Positions 1 through 63,673 of a stretch of DNA of 64,000 bases are shown piece by piece. How positions within the stretch are numbered: position 1 is the stretch's first letter; each line of letters opens with the position of its first letter. The notes under the pieces are model-generated. The model was not told the DNA's origin, did no database searches, and worked only from the letters and a program-made list of their open reading frames with translations. Both the position numbers and the translations under genes were made by a program. Source of the DNA: Rapana venosa (Eukaryota; Mollusca; Gastropoda; Neogastropoda; Muricidae); contig CM054157.1 in NCBI GenBank assembly GCA_028751875.1, positions 55,595,824-55,659,823 on the forward strand, read 5' to 3'.

Positions 1-235
1 TATGTATATGTGTAGTTTGTGTGTGTATGTGTGTGTGTGTGTATGTGTATGTGTGTGTATGTATATTGTGTGTGTAGTTTGGTGTGTTTTGTGTATGTGA
101 TGTGTGTGTAATTTTAAATGTGTGTGTGTGATTTGTGTGTGAAAGTGTTTTGTGTATGTGTATGTGTGTGTAATGTGTGTGTATGTGTGTGTATGTATGT
201 GTGTGTATGTGTGAGTGTGTGTGTGTGTGTGTTTG
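1..235. repeat. Degenerate (TG)n / TGTGTATG simple repeat
   Basis: Almost pure TG dinucleotide sequence with interspersed TA steps up to the LINE remnant that begins near 240. Confidence 0.9.
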
Positions 236-844
236 TTTCCCCTAAAGGAAGAAGTCACTGACGCTACCAAGCATCAGCAAAAATGCAAATCCCCTGGAAA
301 AGACAATACACAAAAAAATACCTAGTGAGCTTTTGAAGAACTCAGGCTCCTCCAGTTTCACAGCTTTTACATCATCCGTGCGAAAGAAATTGGGAGACCT
401 GCCAATAGCCCTGCGAGTGAAAGCAACAAGAATGATTCCTCATGTTCCACAAGGGTGGGGATACTAAACACTGTGGCCATCACAGAACACTGGCCTTGAC
501 CACACACACAAGCGACATTCTTCTGATCCTCCTCCTCCTCCTCCTCCTCCTCAGCAGAATGACAGATAAAGTAGAAGGAGAGCGATGTCTGACTGCCAGG
601 CAGGATATGGGCATGGAAGAGGAACCACACATGCTTCAGATGCTGGTAGCGAAGATGAGAACCACTGAAGATGGGGCGTGCATGCCTTTCATAGACTACG
701 CTAAGGCTTTTGACAGTGTCAGACATTACTATCTGTTTATCACAATGTCAGAAATAAGCCTTGTAAAGTATCTGTCTTGCTTTGTCATAGCAAATTTGTA
801 TATCAGATCAGAACCACCTGATGGAGTGGTGAGGACTATGAGCC

Positions 845-859
845 TTTTGATTGTATATA

Positions 860-894
<35 letters not shown>

Positions 895-901
895 ATATAA
901 A

Positions 902-932
<31 letters not shown>
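845..932. repeat. (TA)n microsatellite
   Basis: Nearly uninterrupted TA repeats on the distal side of the SINE at 935. Similar (TA)n runs lie at about 1207-1228 and 1498-1571, so both SINEs here are flanked by TA runs. Confidence 0.9.
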
Positions 933-933
<1 letters not shown>

Positions 934-934
934 T

Positions 935-1207
935 CTTTCGAGCCAGAAGGCCCATAGAGCCGGAGCTTATCCCGGTTTCTGTAGCGTTAAGCGAACTGAT
1001 GGTTTTCACCACCCCTGTGACAGGACCTAGTCTGTCGCCAGATACTTCCCCAGCAGAGCTGGTACCCACTTGTACACCTGGGTGGAGTGAGGAAAATAGG
1101 AGTAAAGTGTCTTTCCCAAGGACACAACACCGAGCCGAGCGGGGATCGAACCCGCGACCTCTGGATCACGAGTTGACCGCCTAAACCACTCGACCACGGT
1201 GCCTCCC
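935..1207 (-). mobile_element. tRNA-headed SINE, family D
   Basis: Minus-strand copy of the family that is complete at 11629-11914. The tRNA-like head (GGTTCGATCCCC B-box, read on the minus strand near 1145-1155) is at the right end, and the CTTTCGAGCCAGAAGG end is at the left. Confidence 0.8.
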
Positions 1208-1227
1208 ATATATATATATATATATAT

Positions 1228-1497
1228 AGGGTAAGGTAAAGGAGTCCCATAACCTATAAGGTCGTAGGGGAGCGAGGCGTCAGAGACCTCAACTTCTCTA
1301 GGGGCCAGCATATTGAGGGCGGCGCCCATCTCTTCTCCCTCGCTGCTTTACCTTCCCTGACCCTAAAGAGGGCAGGTACCCATTTACAGCTGGGTGAACT
1401 GTACTGAAGCCAAGGCACGCAAACGGTCACCCATCCAACTGGTAACCACGCTCGACGCTGCTTAACTTGGCTGGGGGAAAGCGAGTTCTCCGACCAC
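1228..1497 (-). mobile_element. tRNA-headed SINE, family A (head truncated)
   Basis: Body shared with 21117-21415 and 51654-51932 (TACCTTCCCTGACCCTAAAG, GGGCAGGTACCCATTTACAG). The tRNA-like head end is lost into a (TA)n run. Confidence 0.78.
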
Positions 1498-1560
<63 letters not shown>

Positions 1561-2469
1561 ATATATATATATGGGGGGAGGGGTGTCCATCGGAGTTTGC
1601 ATATTATCCTGGCATCTTTTCAGCACAGAATTATACAGAAATGAGGAGGAGGAGGAGGAAGGCGGACATAGACGACACGGGCATTATACAGGAGGCAGAA
1701 GCATGACTGACCTCAGGTAGGCTGATGACACAGCACTCATGGCCTGTGATATCACAAGCAGGAGAAGAATTCTCTCCAGAGTCGATGCATACAGAGGGCA
1801 ACACTGCTGGCCTGAAGTTCAGTGCCCAAAAGATAAAAAGTGATGCACATCAATGATACAGTCACCTCTTAGAATATATCAAAATCAATACAACAGATCT
1901 GGAACTCGTTAACAATTTCAACTATCTAGGCTCTGTAAAAGATAATACTGGCTCCAGTCTACAAGACCTCAAGGCTGCAATCGGTATGGCCAAGCAAAAG
2001 ATGATTCCGTTAAACAACATTTGGAAAGACAGAGGCATACCTAACATATCTCATAATCAGAATTGTCAAAACACTAATCTGCCCTGTAATGCTGTATGGG
2101 TCAGAAGCTTTCACACTCAAACAAAACAAAACAAATCAAAACAAAGCCGCAGCTGAAATGTGATTCGACAGGCAACTTCAGAATCAAATGGTCAGACAGA
2201 AGAACACATGGAAGCACTCTGGATGAACGCTCAGTGCAAAGACAAAAGCTGGCTGAAATTGTTGTTCAGCGCCCACTGCGATCATGCTGACAGAACCACA
2301 CAAGACGAATCTGATGACGAACAAGGCGGAAGGAAGACAGACAGACAGACAGACAGACAGACCAACATCCTGCACTGCCAGCAGCAAACAGTCGCATAAT
2401 TCTCTTCATTGGTGAACCTTGCCGCTCTAGCGTTTCCTGTGATGTGTGAGTGAGTGTGTGTGGGGGGAT

Positions 2470-2564
<95 letters not shown>
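2470..2564. repeat. 95-base homopolymer G run
   Basis: Uninterrupted G from 2470 to 2564, flanked by TGGGGGGAT and AAGAGGAGG. Exceptionally long for any genome; its true length is doubtful in an assembly. Confidence 0.9.
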
Positions 2565-2565
<1 letters not shown>

Positions 2566-2639
2566 AGAGGAGGAAGAGCTCTTCATCATCAGTTACATAC
2601 ACACCCAGACATGATGTTTGTTTTGTGTTTATTTTATTT

Positions 2640-2870
2640 ATTCTTTTATATCGAGGATAATAGAATAAGCACTCATGTGTTTTTTCACATCCAGTCCCCG
2701 TGTGTATGCGGTTTTGTACATTTTGTCATCTGTTTCCACCGGCACACAATGGCCTACTCTTCCGAAAAGCGGAACAGGATTTAACGTGTGCGCAAGATGT
2801 TCTGCATGCGTTCGAACACGGGGCCTCGGTTTATAGTCTCACCCGAAGGACTTTGACATGGGTGTGCCTG
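2640..2870 (-). mobile_element. tRNA-headed SINE, family B (head missing)
   Basis: Minus-strand copy of the family complete at 5816-6155. It runs from the TATCGAGGATAATAGAATAA end through the conserved TCGGTTTATAGTCTCACCCG core. Confidence 0.8.
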
Positions 2871-2964
2871 CTCTTGTGGAGACATGCTCTCCCTAGGGAA
2901 AACAGCTCCAAATTCCACGCCAGAGAACTCTGCCCTGACTGTAGGTAGCATTTCCATTCAGGCC

Positions 2965-3065
2965 TGGTTCTGCTCCCGAAGTCGGAATGCAGCTACCTTC
3001 ATGGTGGGCAGAAAGGGTGGCAGACAGCAAAACATCTCCCCATTGGTGAACCTTGGAGTTGTAGG
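2965..3065 (+). mobile_element. SINE family F, 3' module
   Basis: Shared block GAATGCAGCTACCTTCATGG...CCATTGGTGAACCTTGG, also seen at about 12120-12235, 27290-27375, 30170-30305, 32565-32665, 50160-50255, 52290-52385, 55315-55390 and 55565-55660. Confidence 0.65.
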
Positions 3066-3261
3066 GAGGGGAGGGAGGGAGGGAGAGAAGGAGGAAAGCA
3101 TTGTGATGTGTGTCCTTGACCTGGTGCACCTTTGGCCTTCTTGTTCACAGCAGCCAGAGCCGACCAGGAGCCCCAGAGTGTTGCACACAGGACCCCGAGG
3201 ATCTGCAGTTCCAGTCTCCGCTGGTCGAGGCCCTGACAGGGAGCGAGCTTGTGTTGTGTTG

Positions 3262-4112
3262 TAAAGGAATTACTGTTAGTGTTGTTGTTGTAAAGGGATT
3301 ACTGTTATTGTTGTTGTTGTAAAGGGATTACTGTTATTGTTGTTGTTGTAAAGGGATTACTGTTATTGTTGTTGTTGTAAAGGGATTACTGTTATTGTTG
3401 TTGTTGTAAAGGGATTACTGTTATTGTTGTTGTTGTAAAGGGATTACTGTTATTGTTGTTATTGTAAAGGATTACTGTTATTGTTGTTGTTGTAAAGGGA
3501 TTACTGTTATTGTTGTTGTTGTAAAGGGATTACTGTTATTGTTTGTTGTTGTAAAGGTATTTACTGTTATTGTTGTTGTTGTAAGGGATTACTGTTATTG
3601 TTGTTGTTGTAAAGGGATTACTGTTAGTGGTTGTTGTTGTAAGGGATTACTGTTATTGTTGTTGTTGTAAGGGATTACTGTTTATTGTTGTTGTTAAAGG
3701 GATTACTGTTATTGTTGTTGTTGCAAGGGATTATGTTATTGTTGTTGTAAAGGGTTACTGTTTTTGTTGTTGTAAAGGGTATACTGTTATTGTTGTTGTA
3801 AAGGGATTACTGTTATTGTTGTTGTTGTAAAGGATTACTGTTATTGTTTTTTTGTAAAGGGATTACTGTTATTGTTGTTGTAAAGGGATTACTGTTATTG
3901 TTGTTGTAAAGGGATTACTGTTATTGTTGTTTGTAAAGGGATTACTGTTATTGTTGTAAAGGGATTACTGTTATTGTTGTTGTTGTAAAGGGATTACTGT
4001 TATTGTTGTTGTAAAGGGATTACTGTTATTGTTGTTGTAAAGGGATTACTGTTATTGTTGTTGTAAAGGGATTACTGTTATTGTTGTTGCTGTAAAGGGG
4101 TTGTTGCTATTG
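3262..4112. repeat. Minisatellite, about 29-bp unit, about 30 copies
   Basis: Unit GTAAAGGGATTACTGTTATT plus a variable number of GTT triplets, giving period variants of 23, 26 and 29 bp. Copies are very similar, so the array is young or homogenised. Confidence 0.93.
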
Positions 4113-4119
4113 TTGTCAA

Positions 4120-5300
4120 GTCAAAATGATCTTTATTGGGGGTAAAAGATTAAGTTTACACAATTTTTTTTTCATCCTGCCCTCACACAAAAATCAAGAA
4201 ACTTGACTTATAAAAGCATTCAAAAGTCAATGTTAATCTACGTTGAAAAGAATAAAAAATATATGAGGATTTTTTTCTGTAAATCCAGACCTCACAAAGC
4301 ATGATCGATAAAACAAAACCAAGACAATACAACGTAAGCTCAAGTCATACAGACAAATGATGAAAGTACAAAATAAAAAGGTAGGAATAACAACAACAAG
4401 GCAGCCAGATGTAAGGTAACCTCCAGTATAAAAGTGGACTTACAATTTGTCCATCAGATGTTTCTTCAAAAGTTTCTTGAATGTTTGTTTGGAAGGTGCT
4501 GATTTTAAAGAGATAGGTAGATTATTCCACACTGTTCTTCCTGAATAAGCAAGGCTTGACTTATAGAGATTGTTATGAGGCCTGGGCAAAAACAGTCTAT
4601 GAGTAGGTCTGTTTTCACTGACATCAACAATTTTCACAATTTTCTTTGGGACTTTTCTGATTAATATGTTGTACATACATAGACACTTGTTGAAATGCAG
4701 ACTGTCTTTGAGTGGAAGAATATCTAATTCTTTGTAGTTGGTGGTGGTCAGTGTATTAGCATTCAATCGGATTAGCTCGATAGCTCGTTTGTGTAGGCGC
4801 CTTATATGCTTTAGGTTTGTTTCACTAGCACTATAAGATTGAAATATAAGCTATAAGAGATAGAAAATGTGCCTGAAAGAATAGTTTTCGTGACTGTAGG
4901 TTTAGAATTTTAAAAATATTTGTCTAAGTTGCTACAATCTTACTACGATTCGCATTCCCAAAGTGGTTATGTGTTCTGACCAAGATAAATCATTGTCAAT
5001 TACTGCACTAAGGACTAGGTACAGTTATTGACAACGATTTATCTTGGTCACAACACATGTCTCTTTAGGAAAGCGAATCGTAGTAAGATTATAGCAACTT
5101 AGAAAGAAAATGTCCTTGGGTAAATATTGGCACGAATGGAGAATGCAATTTCTGCCTTTTTTGGCCAAGTACTTATAAAAATACATTTTTGTTTTGTCTG
5201 AATGAAGAGACATATGATTGAGTTCTGTCCATTCAATAAGTTTATCGGTATCTGCCTGCATATCATTCACAAGCTAGTTAGGATCACTGTTGCTACATTG
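4120..5300 (-). mobile_element. LINE 3' fragment containing an inverted duplication
   Basis: Minus-strand frames contain LIEWTELNHMSLHSDKTKM (about 5190-5250) and YSGRTVWNNLPISLKSAPSK (about 4490-4560), typical of non-LTR reverse transcriptase C-termini. It ends CCAATAAAGATCATTTTGAC near 4125. An 80-bp inverted repeat at 4924-5101 interrupts it. Non-functional. Confidence 0.75.
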
Positions 5301-5359
5301 AATTGATGTATTGTCAGCAAACATTTCACATGAACCACAAGGCAAGTCATTCAAGCATG

Positions 5360-6290
5360 TGTGTGTGTTGCGTGTGTGTGCAAGCTGAAGTGACTGCCTC
5401 TTCCGTGTGTGTGTGTGTGTGTCTTTGCTGGAGTGATTGGTTTTTTTGTTGCGCGAGTGTGTGTAACTGTTGTGTGTGCGTGCATGCTTGCTTTTGTGTG
5501 TGTGTGTGTACGTATGTGTGTGTTAGCGTGTGTGCATGCTTGAGTGATTGCTTCTTCTCTTGTGTGTGTGTGTTGTATGTATGTGTGTGTTAGCGTGTGT
5601 GCATGCTCGAGTGAGAGCTTCTTTTGTGTGCATGTGTGTTGTATGTATGTGCGAGTGTGTGTTAGTGTGCATGCTCGAGTGACGCCTCTTTTATGTGGTG
5701 TGCGAGTGTTGTATGTATGTGTGTGTGTGCATACTTGAGTGAATGCTTCTTTTGTGTGTGTGTATGTACGTGAGTTGTATGTATGTGTGTGTGTGTTAGT
5801 GTGCATGCTCGAGTGAGGGGACGGGATAGCCTAGTGGTCAGAACATTGCCCTCGCAATCTGACGACCCGGGTTTGATTCCCGTTCAAGGGAGATAATTTC
5901 CTCTGGAGTTAACATCAGTGCAGACTCCACTCTCCCCAAAAGTCCTTCGGATGAGACTATAAACCGAGGTCCCGTGTGCGAACGCACGCAGAACATCTTG
6001 CGCACACGTTAAATCCTGTTCCGCTTTTCGTAAGAGTAGGCCATTGTGTGCCGGTGGGAACAGATGACAGAATTCACAAATCTGCATACACACGGGGACT
6101 GGATGTAAAAAAGCACATAAGTGCTTATTCCATTATCCTTGATATAAAAAAAAAGATTGCTTCTTTTGTGTGTGTGTGTTGTATGTATGTGTGTGTGTTA
6201 GTGTGCATGCTTGAGTGGCTGCCTCTTTTATGTGGTGTGTGTGTTGTATGTATGTGTGTATTAGTCTGTGTGTGTGTGTGTGTTAGTCTC

Positions 6291-6321
<31 letters not shown>

Positions 6322-6400
6322 GTGTTAGTCTGTGTGTGTGTGTGTGTTAGTCTGTGTGTGTGTGTTAGTCTCTGTGTGTGTGTGTGTGCTATGCCCTCAT
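5360..6400. repeat. TG-rich minisatellite, about 60-bp unit, split by a SINE
   Basis: Repeats of GTTGTATGTATGTGTGTG, TTAGTGTGTGCATGCT and GAGTGATTGCTTCTT run from about 5360 to 5815 and resume at about 6156. A family-B SINE (5816-6155) sits in the middle. The right part ends in nearly pure (TG)n. Confidence 0.88.
5816..6155 (+). mobile_element. tRNA-headed SINE, family B, full length
   Basis: Head with A-box TAGCCTAGTGG (5827-5837) and B-box GGTTTGATTCC (5870-5880), a conserved core GGATGAGACTATAAACCGAG, then GGGACTGGATGTAAAAAAGC and an A-rich end. It entered a pre-existing minisatellite, which continues on both sides. The core resembles the widely conserved invertebrate Nin-DC-type SINE domain (recalled resemblance, not searched). 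Confidence 0.88.
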
Positions 6401-6559
6401 GTATGTTTGAGCAGATGACTGGGGTCACATACTCACCCATTACCGTTGTCACATCACTGCCAAGTTTTCACGCCTGTGTTCTCTCTCACTGGTACACAAA
6501 GACCAACAAGAAAACAACAAACAAAGAAAAAACAAAACACAAGACTGCTGACTCATGGG

Positions 6560-6712
6560 GATGTCTTCCCCAGAAACACACATACAACATGCACACAGTC
6601 ACACAATACAACACACACTCACACAAACACTCACAACACACAAATAGTCACAGTCACACACAAACACAGTCACACTCACACAACACACACTCACAGAACA
6701 CATACACACAAC
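6560..6712. repeat. (CA)n-rich simple sequence
   Basis: ACACACTCACACAAACAC-type repeats between the TG array and the next SINE. Confidence 0.85.
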
Positions 6713-7050
6713 AGGATGGTATAGCCTGGTGGTTGAGTGATGTATTCGTGATCTGTGGACTCCGGTTTGATTCTCATTCAAGAGGATTTTTCCTCTGGAG
6801 TTTAACATCAGTGTCGACTCCACTCTCCCCAAAAGTCCTTTGGATGAGACTATAAACCGAGGCCCCGTGTGCGAACGCATGCAGAACATCTTGTGCACAT
6901 GTTAAAACCTGTCCCGCTTTTCGGAAGAATAGGCTATTGTGTGTTGGTGGGAACAGAACTGCATACACACAGGGACTGGATGAAAAAAGGCACTCAAGTG
7001 CTTATTCCATTATCCTCGAAATAAAAGAATAAATAAAAAAAAAAAAAATA
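6712..7050 (+). mobile_element. tRNA-headed SINE, family B
   Basis: A-box TAGCCTGGTGG (6721-6731), B-box-like GGTTTGATTCT (6763-6773), core GGATGAGACTATAAACCGAG, and an end with AAATAAAA tracts. Confidence 0.85.
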
Positions 7051-7139
7051 CACACTCAAACACTCAACAAGCACTCATACACACACCCACACTCATACAC
7101 CCACACCCACTCACGTACCAACTCACACATTTCTCCGCG

Positions 7140-10100
7140 AACACAACACCTTTACTGTTCAATATATTTATTGGTGACAAGTAGCATTAGACAGGACTAA
7201 TAATAATAATAATAATAATAGGCCCGGCCACAGATACAGCGTGACCAACATGTGAAAGTTCCGACATCACATAACACACGATATACACAGTAACATCAGT
7301 AGTACACGCTCCCCCTCTTACTCTTCTCTCTCTTTTTTGTTTGTTTTGTTGCAACACATACCTCGCATAGTCCAGCAACTACATCAGTCCCTTTTTTTCC
7401 TTCACTTTTTGTTTCTTTCAGTTTTTGATTTTGTTGTTGTTTTGTTTTAAAGCACTGAATCACGGTGTTACATCACCATTTTTCATCGTACGTTTTCCAA
7501 AGAAAGGGAGGCTGCAGAAGCTGAATGCTTGAGGAAGCATCGCCGCAAAATAAAGATTTAAAAAATCATCACCATAATATCGAATTCATATAGCTGTAAA
7601 TACGAATCACCACAACAAAAGTTAACATTCTGTGCAAAAGGTGTACACATAAATCTTTCGCGAGGCAAAAATATTGACCTCTTCTACACATTGTCAAAAG
7701 GTTCACCACCAACCATAATTAAAAAAACCCATGCAGAATTCTAAAAAAAAACAATTATAATAAATAAATAAATAAATGAGATTTTTAAAAACAGGGGAGG
7801 GAGGGGTGGGGGGATATATTAAGACTAAAGCTAGCCGCGCTCTTTCGTCTTAAAAAATGGCGACGTACACATCTGTTAAAAAAGTTCACAAGTTGCAGAT
7901 CTTTGACGCGAAATTAAGACCATTCACGCTTTGGTTTCTTCACAGGCTTCAATTAAAGTCGATACCGGTCGGCGCTTGTTTCGGTTAATCCGCCATCTGC
8001 TACTTCCACGTGAATTCTCCCGCTTTCGTTCCCACACTGCAGCTGATGTACACCAACAGGGTGGAGTCCAGCTGATTTGAGAAAATAAGAAACAGATTCT
8101 CTTCCCTCGCTCATATCTCTTTCCATGTAAAAACAAAATAAATATTTTTTTTGTTAAACCCATAAAAGTGAACAACAAAAAACCGTGCCCCCATGTAAAA
8201 AAAAAGATCTGTTCAATATTCACTGCTTATTCCAACACATAAATCTGTACAAGGAACACCGTTATCACCACAATAGAATTCTTATCATACAAACGCAAGG
8301 GTCTTCGTGGTACTAATCTCCCAATGCTGAGGTGTGTTTTTCTGTCATTTGCGCCACAATGTAACATAAACGGCTTTTTTTGTCATGTTCAATTTGGATC
8401 ATCGATGATCTTACTAACGCCAGTCTCGTTTCTTCTCTAAACTGCCACATGCCATCCCACTTTGGCATTTCTTTCTTCTGTCATGTCTCGTGCCATTTTT
8501 AGTTTGACATGTTTTTCTTCGGTCGCGTCTAAATGCCATTCTTATTTTGACGTTTGTCATCTCCCGTCTTCTCGAATGTCTGTTCTACTCGGACATACTT
8601 TGCCGCGACAATGTTCTTCTCAATCTTTCACAAGTGGGCTACCGCTCAACATATCTGTACTTTTCCGTAAAAATCGGAAGTCTGCAAAAAACGTTTCCGC
8701 AACAATTCCATATCCCACTTCAACATATTTAAACTTCTCAATAAAAACCTTAAGTTTGCTTAAAAACAAACAAACCACGTCATCAAATCTTGCCGTTTTT
8801 GATAACCCTCTAGTCACAGACTGAGCATCAATATAACCATGTTCAAAATCTGGTTGATCGCAATCTTTTCATACATTGTGAAAAACTTTTCTCTCTCTCT
8901 CTCATGGCTTTGGGCTTGAAAATATTGTGCAACTGGGTTGTTGAAAAACATAAACGAAGTACACATAAACCTAAAGCCTTTATAAACAGCACTGGAAGAA
9001 GAAGAAGAACATAAAGCAGAAAATGCCGACTCACTCTTAGCCATCAATGTTAACACATTGCTCTCCAACTTCAAAAAAAAAGGATCCATTAACCAGAAAT
9101 CAAAACCGCCACAGGATCATCGGTCTACGCTACGTTGGTGTACCTCCACGTCATTGACGTGTCACTTGCCGCACGCACGCACGCAGGTACACGACCATGT
9201 GACGCCATCACAACTCTCTGTCTTTAGACAACCTGCACGCATACTGGCAGCTCTGGAACACGAAAGAATACACAGAACACGGCCAAAAAAAAGAGTATTT
9301 CCGCACGCAAGTGGAAAAAAACCTTGTCACTCAAGCATGGCCTGGCTACAGATACACACAACAAACAAAAACCCAGTTCATGTACTCCAAGGTGGGGGGT
9401 GAGGTGTCACAGCGACAATTCTCAGGCTAACAAAACCAAGCAGGTAACATGATTTCAGAGGGGGAAAAACAAAAAGATAAACGTCCGTCTTTTGACAGTA
9501 CAATACTTCCATACACCCAAACCAACCAACCACGGAAAAAAAAAAAAAAAAAAAGCAAAAAAAGCGTGCATGCATAAAAAGTGACAGATGGCGATCAGCA
9601 TGAATGACGATGTCAGGACTCAAGTGATGATGACGGCGACACTTGAAATGATGCGATCATCTTTAAATAAAAATAAATATTTTTAAAAGCTAGTCCACGT
9701 CACGGCAACCCAACACACGCATATCAGAATGATCAGGAATGTATTCCACTGAACCCAGTTACCACTTTCTCTCCAATTTCTGAAGAAAAAAACAACAAAC
9801 CCGCCATTCATTTTACCAGGCAAAAAAGCAGACGCAGAATTAAAACCGATGTCAAGGCATACACCCAGCAAACACATCTAGCACAGCCATACTTTGTGAG
9901 GATATATTCAACCTTTGCTTGGTTTTTTTCTCCATATACACAATTTTTCCCCCCCCCCAACCCACAGAATACACTCCACTATTGCTGCAAGTTTTCATAT
10001 CTTCCATCATTTTCTGAACCCCTTCTCAGACAATAAAAAAAAAACCCCAAACCCCAAACAACCTTCCGGTCAGCCATACTCCATCTTCGTTCTTCATCAC

Positions 10101-10269
10101 TCCCCGACACCACGACAGCACAAGCTTGAAGCATGCGCCCTGAAGAAGAAGAAGAAGAAGAAGAAGAAGAAACGGCCATGGCGGCCACACTCCCCACACA
10201 GAGAGAGGGAGAGTGTGTCTGTCCCGTTTGTTCTGTCAGCACGAAGGCGAGGTGAGGAGCATGGGGTGG
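7140..10269 (-). other. CLTC: Probable CLTC 3' UTR
   Basis: Downstream of the stop codon there are about 3.1 kb that, unlike the introns, contain almost no SINEs or minisatellites and no conserved frame. A (TTC)n run (GAA on the plus strand, 10141-10171) and several A or T runs are the only simple repeats. Long 3' UTRs are usual for animal clathrin genes. The far end is set by the candidate poly(A) signal at 7167; an earlier end is possible. Confidence 0.5.
7167..7172 (-). terminator. Candidate CLTC poly(A) signal AATAAA
   Basis: On the minus strand CACCAATAAATATATTG is followed about 15-25 bases later by GU-rich GGTGTTGTGTTCG, the usual arrangement of signal plus downstream element. Other AATAAA matches within the UTR cannot be excluded. 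Confidence 0.45.
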
Positions 10270-62490
<52,221 letters not shown>

Positions 62491-62607
62491 GGCGAAAGCC
62501 AATACACCTTGATTTGGCTTGCACCAAACGAAATTTTCAGGTTCAGGATCTTTACAACCCAAGCGACCACAGTGATCACACTGACCGTCTCAGACTAGCT
62601 CTATAAA
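62491..62607. promoter_or_regulatory. Putative bidirectional promoter between CLTC and a divergent first exon
   Basis: Only 117 bp separate the CLTC start codon from a plus-strand ATG with a good context. The interval is free of repeats and carries a CCAAT motif at 62499-62503. The only TATA-like match (CTATAAAATG) overlaps the divergent ATG itself. The 5' UTRs of both transcripts must lie inside or next to this interval; their start sites cannot be read from sequence. Confidence 0.5.
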
Positions 62608-62645
62608 ATGGCTGCCGGTGGTGGACTTGATAAAATAGTGCGTCT
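62608..62645 (+). CDS. Putative first coding exon of a divergent gene, partial
   Basis: ATGG in a strong context opens MAAGGGLDKIVR and two bases of a Leu codon, then GTAAGT follows as a consensus donor. I do not recognise the protein. No convincing second exon is visible before the window ends, so the gene would continue past 64000. Short length keeps this tentative; CLTC 5' UTR antisense is the alternative. Confidence 0.42.
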
Positions 62646-63606
62646 GTAAGTGCCCTGCGCACGCATTCCAAGTGTTGTGAAACAAATTGATTCACTAAAC
62701 CCGTATTAAACATTTTTGAAAAGACAAACAAATTGTTTTCTACAGCCCTTCACTTTTCTTTTTGTGTGTAAAGTGTATATATTGATAAAAACAACAATCT
62801 TCCTAAGAACTATATTATTACCTGCACATCTTATATTCATACGCTAGTGATGGCGTCATTACAGAAGATGTGGGAGTCGCTTGGTGATGATCCCACACGT
62901 TAATCTAACAGTGCTGATTGGCCAAATCTTGAATGAATGGCAAGAATAATTAGTATCAAATGTCAATGGGGTGGTCCACATGGGCAAATATCTAGGTCTG
63001 GAATGTTTTCTTTGCCTAAAATAGCACCGAATTGTTGATGCCCTGCTGCTGAATGTGAAAGGAAAAGCAGTTTCTATAGACTCCAAATAAGTCTGATCAC
63101 CTTGCATATTTAGTTACATGCAGTATCATAAAATAATATTAAACATTTGCACATTAAGTATCAACTACTTCGATCTTGGATACTTACCTTACAAAATAAT
63201 TACTCTTTTTTTACGCACGTTATTCTCTCTCTCTCTCTCTGTTGCTCTTGTTCTTGTTGTTGTTTGTCTGTTTTTCTCTTTTTTTATCATCTTTTGTTGG
63301 TTTGGTTTTTCCTTCTCTTTTGTTTGTTTGTTTGTTTTGGTTAGGGTTTTTTTGGGGGTAGGGGTGGGGTATTCTTAGGATTTTCTTTTAATTGCTTGCT
63401 TTGGGGGGGGGGGGGGGGGGGGGGGTTGCTGGGGGGGGGGGTGTTTTTGAAAAGGGTTATTTCCCCTTGTTTTTATTGTGAGACTGTATAAGTATTGGGT
63501 TATTATTATTAAGATGTATCCCTAACGGCGGGACTGGATGTAAAAAAGCACATGTGTGCTTATTCATTATCCTCGAAATAAAGAATTTGTCATTTGTCAT
63601 TGTCAT

Positions 63607-63673
<67 letters not shown>

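Larger units (their letters stand above)
240..2400 (+). mobile_element. RTE-like LINE remnant, interrupted
   Basis: Fragments of a reverse transcriptase are readable in order: FIDYAKAFDSV at about 682-720 (motif A-like), LYIRSEPPDGVVR just after it, then after an interruption ADDTALMA at 1721-1744 (the catalytic Asp pair) and FNYLGS near 1917. Frameshifts, stops, (TA)n runs and two SINEs (935-1207 and 1228-1497) break it. Non-functional. The clade is inferred from motif style only. Confidence 0.7.

Noticed and set aside
8462..8824. 120-codon plus-strand frame in the 3' UTR region
   Set aside because: Serine/phenylalanine-rich composition of T-rich sequence, no motif, no splice context, and it lies antisense to the probable CLTC 3' UTR.
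62859..63107. Possible second exon of the divergent gene near 62859-62890 (AG followed by AAGATGTGGGAG)
   Set aside because: The phase-compatible reading ends in a stop within about 80 bases with no donor, and it shows no recognisable protein.
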